This document shows, piece after piece, positions 54,373 to 63,717 of a stretch of DNA of 64,000 nucleotides. This DNA comes from Pseudomonas paeninsulae (GTDB lineage: Bacteria > Pseudomonadota > Gammaproteobacteria > Pseudomonadales > Pseudomonadaceae). Location of the stretch: the NCBI RefSeq assembly GCF_035621475.1, contig NZ_CP141799.1, positions 280,001 to 344,000 of the forward strand, given 5' to 3'. The position numbers were made by a program, and so were the translations under genes. The stretch's first letter is position 1. Every line of letters begins with the position of its first letter. The notes below the pieces were generated by a model. The model did no database searches and was not told the DNA's origin. It saw only the letters and a program-made list of their open reading frames with translations.

Positions 54373-54561
54373 ATGAACACCAATGTTGGCACCATCGACC
54401 GCAGCCTGCGCATCGCCGCCGGCTTGATACTGATCGGCCTGAGCGTGAGTGGCGCTATCGGCCTGTGGGGCTGGATCGGCGTCGTGCCACTGGCTACCGG
54501 CCTGCTGCGTACATGCCCGGCGTATTCGTTGCTGGGCATCAAAACCTGCAAACGTTCCTGA
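54373..54561 (+). CDS. DUF2892 (YgaP-like) inner-membrane small protein
   Basis: This 62-residue protein matches DUF2892: MNTNVGTIDRSLRIAAGLIL at the start, two helices, and the ending RTCPAYSLLGIKTCK with two conserved Cys. It resembles the membrane part of the E. coli rhodanese YgaP. A sulfur-handling role is inferred from the operon. GGAG is 6 nt upstream. It is often missed because of its size. Confidence 0.87.
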   Translation: MNTNVGTIDRSLRIAAGLILIGLSVSGAIGLWGWIGVVPLATGLLRTCPAYSLLGIKTCKRS

Positions 54562-54644
54562 GCCTGTTGGCCGATGCGGTCATGCCGGGCGCTTTGCGGC
54601 GCCCAACTCAACACCCCTGAGGTATGCGAAGGAGGGCCGTCAGT

Positions 54645-55508
54645 ATGCAAGCGCACATCGAAGCTTTTTTTGATCCTGCCAGCTTCACCTACAGCTACGT
54701 GGTCAGCGATCCTGCGACCCGGCGCTGCGCCATCGTCGACTCGGTGCTCGACTATGACCCGGCGGCCGGGCGCACCTCGTTCGAGAATGCCGACCGCCTG
54801 ATTGCCTATGTACGCAAACAGGGGTTGAGCGTCGACTGGTTGCTGGAAACCCATGTGCATGCCGACCACCTGTCTGCCGCGCTTTACCTCAAGCGTGAGC
54901 TGGGCGGCCAGCTGGCCATCGGCGCGCAGATCACCGTGGTGCAGGACACCTTCGGCAAGCTGTTCAATGCCGGCAGCGAGTTCGCCACCGATGGCCGTCA
55001 GTTCGACCGCCTGTTCAGCGACGGTGAGTGCTTCCAGATTGGCAGCCTCGCCGCGCGGGTCATCCATACGCCCGGGCATACCCCCGCCTGCCTGACCTAT
55101 GTGGTCGGCGATGCGGCCTTCGTCGGCGATACCCTGTTCATGCCCGATTACGGCACCGCTCGCTGCGATTTCCCCGGTGGCGACGCCCGGGTGCTGTTCC
55201 GCTCGATTCGCAAGCTGTTCGACTTGCCGAAGCAGACCCGTTTGTTCATGTGCCATGACTACAAGGCGCCAGGGCGCGAGGAGTTCCTCAACGAAACCAC
55301 GCTGGCCGAGCAGCGTGCGCACAATGTGCATGTACGCGAGGGGGTCAGCGAGGATGAGTTCGTCGCCATGCGCCGCGCGCGTGACGCGACCCTGGGCATG
55401 CCGGCCCTGATTCTGCCGGCGGTGCAGGTGAACATGCGGGCCGGGCAGCTACCGCCGCCTGAGGACAATGGCACCCGCTACCTGAAAATTCCTCTTGATG
55501 TGCTTTGA
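54645..55508 (+). CDS. MBL-fold persulfide dioxygenase-like hydrolase (ETHE1/Blh type)
   Basis: This 287-residue metallo-beta-lactamase-fold protein has the metal motif THVHADHLS (His70, His72, Asp74, His75). Later ligands appear in IHTPGHTPACLTY, VGDTLFMPDYG and FMCHDYKAPG. The long C-terminal segment with ETTLAEQRAHNVHV is typical of Blh/ETHE1-like proteins, which oxidise glutathione persulfide to sulfite at a mononuclear iron. ATG 54645 is 8 nt after GAAGGAGGG. It follows the YeeE and DUF2892 genes under one presumed BigR-type repressor. Confidence 0.88.
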   Translation: MQAHIEAFFDPASFTYSYVVSDPATRRCAIVDSVLDYDPAAGRTSFENADRLIAYVRKQGLSVDWLLETHVHADHLSAALYLKRELGGQLAIGAQITVVQDTFGKLFNAGSEFATDGRQFDRLFSDGECFQIGSLAARVIHTPGHTPACLTYVVGDAAFVGDTLFMPDYGTARCDFPGGDARVLFRSIRKLFDLPKQTRLFMCHDYKAPGREEFLNETTLAEQRAHNVHVREGVSEDEFVAMRRARDATLGMPALILPAVQVNMRAGQLPPPEDNGTRYLKIPLDVL

Positions 55509-55601
55509 GGCGATGCGGCTGGTCTCGCCAGCTGGCCTGTCGCGCGATCCTTTGGCCATGAATGCGCCGAGCGCAGGCTGTATCGACCGGGAGCCAGCCA
55601 G

Positions 55602-57338
55602 ATGAGCCTGCGTCGCTGGCTGCCCTGCCTCGACTGGGGGCGGCGTTACAACCGCGCCACCGCCGCGCAGGATGGCCTGGCGGCGCTGATCGTCACCCTG
55701 ATGCTGATTCCGCAGAGCCTGGCCTACGCCATGCTCGCCGGCCTGCCGCCGGTGACCGGGTTGTATGCCAGCATCCTGCCGCTGCTGGCCTATGCCCTGT
55801 TCGGTTCCAGCCGCACCCTGGCGGTCGGCCCGGTGGCGGTGGTGTCGCTGATGACCGCTGCCGCCCTGGGGCCGTTATTCCCCGCCGGCGGCGCCGAGTA
55901 TGTCGGCGCCGCCATGCTGCTGGCGCTGCTGTCTGGACTGTTGCTCGCCGGCATGGCCCTGCTGCGTCTGGGCTTCGTCGCCAACTTCCTTAGTCATCCA
56001 GTGATTTCCGGCTTTATCAGCGCCTCCGGGATTCTCATCGCGGTCGGCCAGCTCAAGCATATCCTCGGTATTTCCGCCGCCGGCGAGACCCTCCAGCAGC
56101 TGCTGCCAGCGCTGCTGCACAACCTGTCGGCGGTGCACGGGCCGACCCTGTTGGTCGGTGTCTGCAGCCTGCTGTTTCTCTGGTGGGTGCGCGGCCAGCT
56201 CAAGCCTCTCCTGATGCGCCTGGGCCTGGGGGCGAACCTGGCCGGTAACCTGGCCAAGACCGGTCCGGTGCTGGCAATCATCGTATCGATCCTGGTGGTC
56301 GGCCTGTTGCAGTTGGAGCAGGCCGGAGTCAAGGTCGTCGGCGCAGTGCCGCAGGGCTTGGCCGGGCTGACCCTGCCGACCCTGGACTACCGCCTGGCCC
56401 TGCAGTTGTTGCCGGCGGCGCTGTTGATCAGCCTGGTCGGCTTCGTCGAGTCGGTGTCGGTGGCGCAGACCCTGGCGGCTAAACGCCGTCAGCGCATCGA
56501 TCCGGACAGCGAGCTGCTCGGCCTGGGCGGCGCCAACCTGGCGGCGGCCTTCAGCGGTGGCTTCCCGGTCACCGGCGGTTTTTCCCGCTCGGTGGTCAAC
56601 TTCGATGCCGGGGCGCAGACGCCCATGGCCGGCGTGCTGACCGCTGGCGGTATCGCCCTCAGCGTGCTGCTGTTGACCCCACTGTTGCACAACCTGCCGC
56701 AGGCGGTGCTGGCCGCGACCATCATCGTCGCGGTGCTCAGCCTGGTCGACCTCAAGGCGCTGACCCGCACCTGGCGCTATTCCCGCCAGGACGGCGCGGC
56801 GCATGCGGTGACTCTCGGCGGGGTGCTGCTGCTCGGCGTGGAGACGGGCATCCTGATGGGCGTCGGCTTGTCGCTGCTGCTGTTCCTCTGGCGCACCAGC
56901 CGTCCGCATGTGGCGGTGGTTGGTCAACTGCCGGGCAGCGAGCACTTTCGCAATATCGAGCGTTTCGACGTGGTGCAGAGCCCCAGCGTACTGTCGCTGC
57001 GGGTCGATGAGAGCCTGTATTTTCCCAACGCCCGCTTTCTCGAAGAGCGCATCGGCGAGCTGATCGCGGCGCGCCCGCAGGTCCGCCATCTGGTGCTGAT
57101 GTGCCCGGGGGTCAACCTGATCGATGCCAGCGCCTTGGAAAGCCTGGAAGCCAGCGTCGAACGGCTGCATGCGGCTGGGGTGCAGCTGCACCTGTCGGAA
57201 GTGAAGGGGCCGGTGATGGATCAGCTACGCCGCTCGGATTTCCTCGAGCGCTTCGGTGGGCAGGTGTTCGTCAGCCAGTACCAGGCACTGTGCGCACTCG
57301 ATCCGCTGAGCACACGGCGCGCCCTGACGCGAGGGTAG
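55602..57338 (+). CDS. SulP family anion transporter with STAS domain
   Basis: This 578-residue inner-membrane protein has 10-12 helices and the SulP start (QDGLAALIVTLMLIPQSLAY, GLPPVTGLYASILP). The central segment GLGGANLAAAFSGGFPVTGG is also typical. A cytosolic STAS domain (about 460-560) contains LMCPGVNLIDASALESLE. SulP proteins carry sulfate or bicarbonate. In this operon it could remove or import the sulfate/sulfite end product, which is inference. It starts 93 bp after the hydrolase, so co-transcription is likely. Confidence 0.9.
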   Translation: MSLRRWLPCLDWGRRYNRATAAQDGLAALIVTLMLIPQSLAYAMLAGLPPVTGLYASILPLLAYALFGSSRTLAVGPVAVVSLMTAAALGPLFPAGGAEYVGAAMLLALLSGLLLAGMALLRLGFVANFLSHPVISGFISASGILIAVGQLKHILGISAAGETLQQLLPALLHNLSAVHGPTLLVGVCSLLFLWWVRGQLKPLLMRLGLGANLAGNLAKTGPVLAIIVSILVVGLLQLEQAGVKVVGAVPQGLAGLTLPTLDYRLALQLLPAALLISLVGFVESVSVAQTLAAKRRQRIDPDSELLGLGGANLAAAFSGGFPVTGGFSRSVVNFDAGAQTPMAGVLTAGGIALSVLLLTPLLHNLPQAVLAATIIVAVLSLVDLKALTRTWRYSRQDGAAHAVTLGGVLLLGVETGILMGVGLSLLLFLWRTSRPHVAVVGQLPGSEHFRNIERFDVVQSPSVLSLRVDESLYFPNARFLEERIGELIAARPQVRHLVLMCPGVNLIDASALESLEASVERLHAAGVQLHLSEVKGPVMDQLRRSDFLERFGGQVFVSQYQALCALDPLSTRRALTRG

Positions 57339-57343
57339 CGCTG

Positions 57344-57555
57344 AGCGCTTGTGAAAAAGCGCTCGCCTGCTGCTGCCGCCTCAAACTCGCAGGGCGGCTC
57401 GGGCGGCGTTCAGTTTGGAGCGCAGCGACAAGCCGCCAAGATTGGTGCCGCGGCGATAAATCACGATGCACCGCCTGCGGGTAGGGCGGCCTCGGAGCGC
57501 AGCGACAGCCCGCCAGCAAAAGCGCCTGCTGTGACGTTGCGCAAGCTCTGCGCTC
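57344..57555. repeat. Dispersed intergenic repeat, copy C
   Basis: This ~210-bp element lies between two convergent genes. It starts CTTGTGAAAAAGCGCTCGCC at 57348 and shares GGGCGGCGTTC, GGAGCGCAGCGACAA, TGCACCGCCTGCGG and CTGCTGTG, in the same order, with the element at 16130-16350. The right-hand ATATTTTCACAA end is missing. Confidence 0.72.
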
Positions 57556-57561
57556 AGTCAG

Positions 57562-59208
57562 TTACAGCAAAAACAGCGTGGCCAGGCCGAGGAAGGCGAA
57601 AAAGCCGACGACATCGGTCACCGTGGTCAGAATCACGCTGCCGGCCAGCGCCGGGTCGATGCCCATGCGCTCGAGAATCAGCGGGATGCCCCAGCCAGCC
57701 AGTGCCGCGCACAGCAGGTTGACCAAGATGGCGACGCCGAGCACGGCGCCTATTCCCCAGTCGCCGAACCACAACACCGCGAGCAGGGCGATCACCACCG
57801 ACCAGAGCAGGCCGTTGAGGATGGAGATGCCCAGCTCGCGATTGAGCAGGATGCGAATATTGCCTTTCTGCAGTTGGCCAAGGGCCAGGCCACGAATCAC
57901 CAGAGTTAGGGTCTGGCTACCGGCGATACCGCCCATGCTCGCCACTATGGGCATCAGTACGGCGAGCGCCACCAGTTGCTCCAGGGTCGCCTGAAACAGG
58001 CCGATCACCCAGGCGGCGCTGAATGCGGTGACCAGGTTGATGCCCAGCCACACTGCACGCCGGCGTGAACTGACCAGCACCGGTGCGAACATGTCGGCTT
58101 CGTCATCGAGACCTGCCATTTGCATCAAGGCACGGTCCGAATCTTCGCGAATCAAATCGACCACGTCGTCGACGGTGATCCGGCCGAGCACCCGGTTGTG
58201 CTCATCGACCACCGGCGCGGACAGCAGGTCCAAGTCCTGGAACAGCTGGGCAACTTCGTTACCTTTGCGGGTCACCGCGATACCGCCGATATCGCGGTTC
58301 ATCAACTCGGCTACCGGGCGCTCCAGATCAGCTGTGACCAGGCTGCTCAGGCGCAGGCCACCCTGGTAATGGCCTTTGCGGTCGACCACCATCAGCATGT
58401 CGGTCTGGGGTGGCAGCTTTTCCAGCAGACGCAGATAGCGCAGCACCGTGCTGACTTGGACATCGGCGCGGATCTGGATGGCGTCGGCGTTCATCAAGCC
58501 GCCGGCGGAGTCCTCGGGATAGGACAGCATCGACTCAAGCTGCTTACGCTGGCTGACGCTGCTGGCGTACAACAGTTTATTGCCCAACTCACCAGGCAAG
58601 GTTTGGATCAGGTCGACCCGGTCATCGAGTTCGAGGTACTCGGCCGAGGCGATCAGGTCCTCAAGGTCAAGCTCGAGTGCCAGGGCGACGAGTATTTCAT
58701 CGTGCAGGAAGGTCAGGACTTTACCGGCCCGGTCGGTGTCGACCATGCTCCATACGCTACGGCGTTCTACCGGCGGCAGCGACTCGAGTAGCCCGGCGAT
58801 CTTGGCCGGGTGCATGCGCTGCAGAATCTTGCCGACCCGCTTGAGCTTCTTCTGGTTCAGCGCATCGCGCACGGCTTCCAGGTGGTTGGCGCTGCCGTGT
58901 GCGTGTTCCTGTTCTGGCCTGGCGTGAGTCGTGTCCGTCGAGTCGCCGACCAGCTGGCTGATCAACTCGATACTCAGGTGGGGCAGGATGCGCCCTTCGA
59001 GTGCGGGATCGATCTGTTGCCACAGCGCCATGCGCTGCTCGGCTTCAAGCCTCTCAAGCATGGCGGCGATCTTGGCCGGATGCATGCGGCTGAGATACTT
59101 CCGCGCACGTTTGTTTCTTCCGGCGCTGAGGGCCTGAATTATATGTTCGCTGTCAGTCAGCGTGTGGTTCTCGTCACTGAGATGTGGAGCCGGCTTGTTC
59201 GGATTCAT
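57562..59208 (-). CDS. mgtE: Magnesium transporter MgtE with extended N-terminal domain
   Basis: This 548-residue channel-type Mg2+ transporter has an N-terminal MgtE_N helical domain, two CBS domains (about 240-375; AVTRKGNEVAQLFQDLDLLS) and a five-helix pore domain (about 405-548; VALAVLMPIVASMGGIAGSQ, family signature GIAGSQ). It is longer than the usual ~450 residues: the octapeptide RMHPAKIA occurs at 41-48 and again at 131-138. A duplicated half-domain therefore appears to have been added at the N-terminus. ATG 59208 has a weak ribosome-binding site; a further 14 codons upstream are possible. Confidence 0.93.
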   Translation of the reverse strand: MNPNKPAPHLSDENHTLTDSEHIIQALSAGRNKRARKYLSRMHPAKIAAMLERLEAEQRMALWQQIDPALEGRILPHLSIELISQLVGDSTDTTHARPEQEHAHGSANHLEAVRDALNQKKLKRVGKILQRMHPAKIAGLLESLPPVERRSVWSMVDTDRAGKVLTFLHDEILVALALELDLEDLIASAEYLELDDRVDLIQTLPGELGNKLLYASSVSQRKQLESMLSYPEDSAGGLMNADAIQIRADVQVSTVLRYLRLLEKLPPQTDMLMVVDRKGHYQGGLRLSSLVTADLERPVAELMNRDIGGIAVTRKGNEVAQLFQDLDLLSAPVVDEHNRVLGRITVDDVVDLIREDSDRALMQMAGLDDEADMFAPVLVSSRRRAVWLGINLVTAFSAAWVIGLFQATLEQLVALAVLMPIVASMGGIAGSQTLTLVIRGLALGQLQKGNIRILLNRELGISILNGLLWSVVIALLAVLWFGDWGIGAVLGVAILVNLLCAALAGWGIPLILERMGIDPALAGSVILTTVTDVVGFFAFLGLATLFLL

Positions 59209-59308
59209 GGCCGCCAGAGTAACACCGGAGCCAGGACTGCCGGATGGCAAATCCTCGGCTGGTGCCCGGGCAGGCGAGGGCGGGGAGCCCTCGCCTGCCC
59301 GGATTCGC

Positions 59309-60415
59309 TCAAGCGCGTTGCGGCGCCGGCTGCTGCTGGGTGATGCAGTGGATGTTGCCGCCGCCGAGCAGGATCTCGCGGCCCGGCACCAGCACCACCC
59401 GGTGCTCGGGGAACAGCCGTTCGAGAATGGCGCGGGCTTGCTCGTCCTTGCTGTCGTCGAAGCTGGGCGCGACGATGCCGCCGTTGACGATCAGGAAATT
59501 GACGTAGGAGCCGGCCAGTCGCACGGCGGGGCTGCGCTCCTGGCTGCCGGCGACCAGATCGACCCCGGCGCACTCTGCGGCCGTGGCATGCAGCGGGCCG
59601 GGGATCGGCATCTTGTGCACGATCAGTTGGCGGCCCTTGGCATCACGCGCCTGTTCCAGCACGCGCATGGCGGCCTGGCAGCGCGGGTAGTTGGGGTCGC
59701 TGGCGTCGTCGGTCCAGGCCAGCAGCACTTCGCCGGGGCGCACGTAGCAGCAGAAGTTGTCGACGTGGCCGTCGGTCTCGTCGTTGAACAAGCCGTCCGG
59801 CAGCCAGATCACCGTGTCGATGCTCAGGTGTTCGCGCAGCACCGCTTCGATCTGTGCGCGATCCAGGTGCGGGTTGCGGTTGCGGTTGAGCAGGCATTCC
59901 TCGGTGGTGATCAGGGTGCCTTCGCCGTCGACGTGGATCGAACCGCCCTCGAGGACGAAGCCTTCGGTGCGGTAGCGCGCGCAGCGCTCGATCTCGAGGA
60001 TCTTGCTGGCCACCTGGTCGTCGCGCTGCCATGGCGCGTACAGGCCGCCATCGAAACCGCCCCAGGCATTGAAACTCCAGTCGACGCCGCGGATTTCACC
60101 CTGCTGGTCGGTGACGAAGGTCGGCCCGGTGTCGCGCACCCAGGCATCGTCGCTGCTGACTTCCAGCACGCGAATGTTGCCGTGGTCGAGGCGGGCGCGG
60201 GCGTTTTCGTACTGCCCCGCCGAGACGCAGATGGTCACCGGCTCGAACTCGGCGATGGCCTTGGCCACTGCGGTAAAGGCGGTCTGCGCCGGCTTGCCGC
60301 CGAGGCGCCAGTTGTCCGAACGCTCGGGCCAGACCATCCAGGTCTGGCTGTGGGCTTCCCACTCGGCCGGCATGCGGAAGCCGTCGGCGCGCGGGGTGCT
60401 GTTGAGGATGGTCAT
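59309..60415 (-). CDS. aguA: Agmatine deiminase
   Basis: This 368-residue peptidylarginine-deiminase-fold enzyme converts agmatine to N-carbamoylputrescine and NH3. It has the expected length and motifs: [26 protein letters not shown] and the C-terminal [12 protein letters not shown] with nucleophile Cys357. It acts directly before AguB. The gene lies downstream of aguB on the same strand, but the 158-bp spacer is filled with repeats, so coupling may be altered. Confidence 0.96.
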   Translation of the reverse strand: MTILNSTPRADGFRMPAEWEAHSQTWMVWPERSDNWRLGGKPAQTAFTAVAKAIAEFEPVTICVSAGQYENARARLDHGNIRVLEVSSDDAWVRDTGPTFVTDQQGEIRGVDWSFNAWGGFDGGLYAPWQRDDQVASKILEIERCARYRTEGFVLEGGSIHVDGEGTLITTEECLLNRNRNPHLDRAQIEAVLREHLSIDTVIWLPDGLFNDETDGHVDNFCCYVRPGEVLLAWTDDASDPNYPRCQAAMRVLEQARDAKGRQLIVHKMPIPGPLHATAAECAGVDLVAGSQERSPAVRLAGSYVNFLIVNGGIVAPSFDDSKDEQARAILERLFPEHRVVLVPGREILLGGGNIHCITQQQPAPQRA

Positions 60416-60424
60416 GATTCACCT

Positions 60425-60485
60425 GTAGCCCGGATGCAATCCGGGGTGATCGTTCCAGAGGACTCCCGGATTGCATCCGGGCTAC
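60425..60485. repeat. Extragenic palindrome 1 in the aguB-aguA spacer
   Basis: Perfect 21-nt complementary arms, 60425-60445 and 60465-60485, begin GTAGCCCGGATGCAATCC and enclose a 19-nt loop. This is the form of a common Pseudomonas extragenic repeat; no T-run follows on the minus strand. Confidence 0.8.
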
Positions 60486-60493
60486 GCACAGGC

Positions 60494-60563
60494 CGTAGGA
60501 TGGGATGAGCGTAGCGATACCCATCGATGGGTATCGGCGCTACGCGCCTCAACCCATCCTACG
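60494..60563. repeat. Extragenic palindrome 2 in the aguB-aguA spacer
   Basis: A second palindromic element has outer arms CGTAGGATGGG (60494-60504) and CCCATCCTACG (60553-60563), and inner arms around GTAGCGATACCCAT / ATGGGTATC...GCTAC. A degraded relative is present at 52984-53011. Confidence 0.8.
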
Positions 60564-60573
60564 CGGCAGCAAA

Positions 60574-61455
<882 letters not shown>

Positions 61456-61546
61456 GGAAACACCTCGTAGGGGCAATGAACGGTGGTCGTTACACGCTAG
61501 CAGACGACCGATGACGACGCCGTGTCGGTGGGCGATTGAGTGACTT

Positions 61547-61610
61547 TATAATCGATAAAAATCCGTTTTAAAAGTGTATTTTGTGTTTTTGGTGATTTGT
61601 ATCGATTATA
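61547..61610. promoter_or_regulatory. Candidate AguR operator/promoter region
   Basis: Perfect 11-bp inverted copies TATAATCGATA (61547-61557) and TATCGATTATA (61600-61610), each with an ATCGAT core, lie in an AT-rich stretch between aguR and aguB. Such spaced sites suit dimeric TetR repressors and could allow looping. Assignment to AguR is from position. Confidence 0.6.
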
Positions 61611-61641
61611 TAGCGGATAAATATCGGCTAATAGGCTTCGG

Positions 61642-62280
61642 CTACAACGCTGCCCCGCGTTTCGGCAGATAAGGCGGCAGGTACAGGCCCAGGTAGGCGT
61701 CGAACACGCGCATGCCTTCTTCGGCCAGGCGCGGGGTGATGCTGCCGTGCAGTTGCACCGAGCGGGCATAGACGCGGTCGCCCAGTTCCATGGCCAGGGC
61801 GAACACATCGACATCGTCGGGCAGGGTGGGCAGGGCGAAGTGCCGTTCGAACAGCACTTGCATCAACCGGCCCAGTTCGATGTCGTGCTGGCGGTCGGCC
61901 TGAGTCACCTCGCTCAGGCCGTGCTGGGCGAGGATCAGTTGCCGCGCCGCGGGATCGGCGGCGTAGATCGCCAGCATGCGCTGCTCGACGATGCGTGACA
62001 GATCGCGCCAGTCGCGCAGTTCTGCATGCGCGATGGGTGCCTGCAGGCTGGCGCGAAAGGCGGCGTGGATGTCGGCGGTCAGGCCTTCGAGCAGCGCCGG
62101 CACACTGGCGAAGAAATGGTAGACCGAGGACGCGGGAATGGCCGCGCGCTCGGCCACGCTGTAGATCGACAGATTGGCCGCGCCCTGCTCGGCGAGCAGC
62201 GCGCGGGCGGCGGCGAGGATCACGGTAATTCGTGCCTGGCTGCTGGCGCGGGGTTTGCGGGCGGTGGCGCTACGCTGCAT
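61642..62280 (-). CDS. aguR: TetR-family regulator of agmatine catabolism
   Basis: This ~212-residue TetR-type repressor has the DNA-binding helix-turn-helix VAERAAIPASSVYHFFASVP at about residues 40-60 and a helical ligand domain. Position directly upstream of aguB/aguA matches AguR, which represses the agu genes until agmatine or N-carbamoylputrescine is present. The start is uncertain: ATG 62280 (MQRSATARKPR) or ATG 62289; the frame further upstream is not conserved-looking. It is in the same orientation as aguBA. Confidence 0.88.
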   Translation of the reverse strand: MQRSATARKPRASSQARITVILAAARALLAEQGAANLSIYSVAERAAIPASSVYHFFASVPALLEGLTADIHAAFRASLQAPIAHAELRDWRDLSRIVEQRMLAIYAADPAARQLILAQHGLSEVTQADRQHDIELGRLMQVLFERHFALPTLPDDVDVFALAMELGDRVYARSVQLHGSITPRLAEEGMRVFDAYLGLYLPPYLPKRGAAL

Positions 62281-62439
62281 GGCGATCATCTCGGCAAGGA
62301 ACGCGCTATTGGACGCCAGCCGGTGGTGTGCAGGCAAGTCGGCTGCGTCGCATACGGCCGCCGCGTAGGCTGGGCCGGGCGGCGTTCCGCTTCAGCCCAG
62401 CACTTCCCGCGGTGGGCTGCAGCGATGCGCCGGCCGGCC

Positions 62440-63534
62440 CTACAGCGACGGGGCGCCGTCGCGAAAGCGCGGCCACACCCGATCGCGGGCCTGCCTGTGC
62501 TTTTTTGGTAACGCCTCCTGGGCATGCAGGCGGCGCTTGGTCTCGGCATTCGGGTAGAGACCGGGCTGGGTGCGCAGCGCCACGTCGAGGAACGCCTTGG
62601 AGTCGGCGTTGCCACTGGGGTAGAGGGTTTCCGTGGTGATCAGCGCAGCGACCTCAGGCTGCATCAGGTAGTCGATGAAACGATGGGCCAGGTCGGCGCG
62701 GCGGGCGTTGCGCGGGATCACCAGGTTGTCGATGAACAGTACCGAACCCTCATCCGGGACCAGAAAACGCACCGGCTGGCCGGTATCGGCGGCAGCCAGA
62801 GCGTCGCCGACCCAGGCCATGGCAACGCACAGGCGACCATTGTTGAGGTCATCGATATAACGCTCGCTGTCGACGTAACGCAGGTTGGGGCGCAGGCCGT
62901 CGAGCACACGGCTGGCGCGCTCGATGCGGCTCGGTGCGCTGCGAGTCAGGCGGCGACCTTGATAGTTGAGTAACAACGACAGGGTTTCGTCCGGCGCATC
63001 CAGCACGCTGATGCCACAACTGGCCAGGCGCGTGCTCTGTTCGGCGTCGAACAACAGGCTCCAGCTATCGGGTAGCGGGCCGCCGAACGCGGCTTCGGCC
63101 TGCGGGGTGTTGATGGCCAGGCCAACTGCGCCCCACAAGTAAGGCACCGCGTAACGATTGCCCGGGTCGACCGCCGCGAGCTTGCTCAGCAGTTGTTTGT
63201 CCAGGTGCTTACGGTTGGGCAGCAGGCTGAAATCCAGGGGTTGCAGTTGGCCGCCCTTGATCAGGCGTGGCAGGTCATTGTGCGAGGGCACGATGATGTC
63301 GATGGCCTCGCTCCCATTGAGCGCCGCATGCATTTCCTCGGCACTGCTGAAGGTGTGGTATTCGACGTGGATAGCGGTTTTGGCCTCGAAGTCTTTCAGC
63401 ACTTGCGGGGCGATGTAGTCGTTCCAGTTGTATACGCGCAGGCTGTCCTCGGCCTTCTCCAGCGGGTCCGCTGGCGCGGAGTGGGCCAGTATCGGCAGTA
63501 GGGCGAGCAGTAGCGCAGTATAGAGGCGCAGCAT
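62440..63534 (-). CDS. Periplasmic polyamine-binding protein (SpuD/PotF-like)
   Basis: This 364-residue binding protein has a signal peptide (cleaved after LAHSA). The start of the mature chain contains SLRVYNWNDYIAPQVLKDFE, diagnostic of PotD/PotF/SpuD-type polyamine receptors. Other motifs are AIDIIVPSHNDLPRLI, YAVPYLWGAVGLAINT and RFIDYLMQPEVAALIT. It probably delivers putrescine, spermidine or agmatine to an ABC transporter whose other subunits are outside the window, or acts as a sensor. AAGGAG precedes ATG 63534. A similar gene neighbours aguR in P. aeruginosa. Confidence 0.9.
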   Translation of the reverse strand: MLRLYTALLLALLPILAHSAPADPLEKAEDSLRVYNWNDYIAPQVLKDFEAKTAIHVEYHTFSSAEEMHAALNGSEAIDIIVPSHNDLPRLIKGGQLQPLDFSLLPNRKHLDKQLLSKLAAVDPGNRYAVPYLWGAVGLAINTPQAEAAFGGPLPDSWSLLFDAEQSTRLASCGISVLDAPDETLSLLLNYQGRRLTRSAPSRIERASRVLDGLRPNLRYVDSERYIDDLNNGRLCVAMAWVGDALAAADTGQPVRFLVPDEGSVLFIDNLVIPRNARRADLAHRFIDYLMQPEVAALITTETLYPSGNADSKAFLDVALRTQPGLYPNAETKRRLHAQEALPKKHRQARDRVWPRFRDGAPSL

Positions 63535-63680
63535 GGGTTTCTCCTTGACGGTGCGTCCACGCCAGCTGGCGCGGCCGTTGGATGAGTGCGGCGAGCGTCC
63601 TCAGCTGAATTCTGCGCAGCACTATCCCGCCGCAGGCTTGCACGCGCGGATGATAGGGTCGTTGGCAGTTACAGCTGGAT

Positions 63681-63709
63681 AAAACGACGCCGGCTCAAGG
63701 CCGGCGTCG
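63681..63709 (-). terminator. Rho-independent terminator of the glutamine-synthetase-like gene
   Basis: On the minus strand the stem CGACGCCGGC-N5-GCCGGCGTCG (63685-63709) is followed by TTTT (63681-63684), about 10 bp after the stop codon. Confidence 0.92.
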
Positions 63710-63717
63710 GGTAGTGC

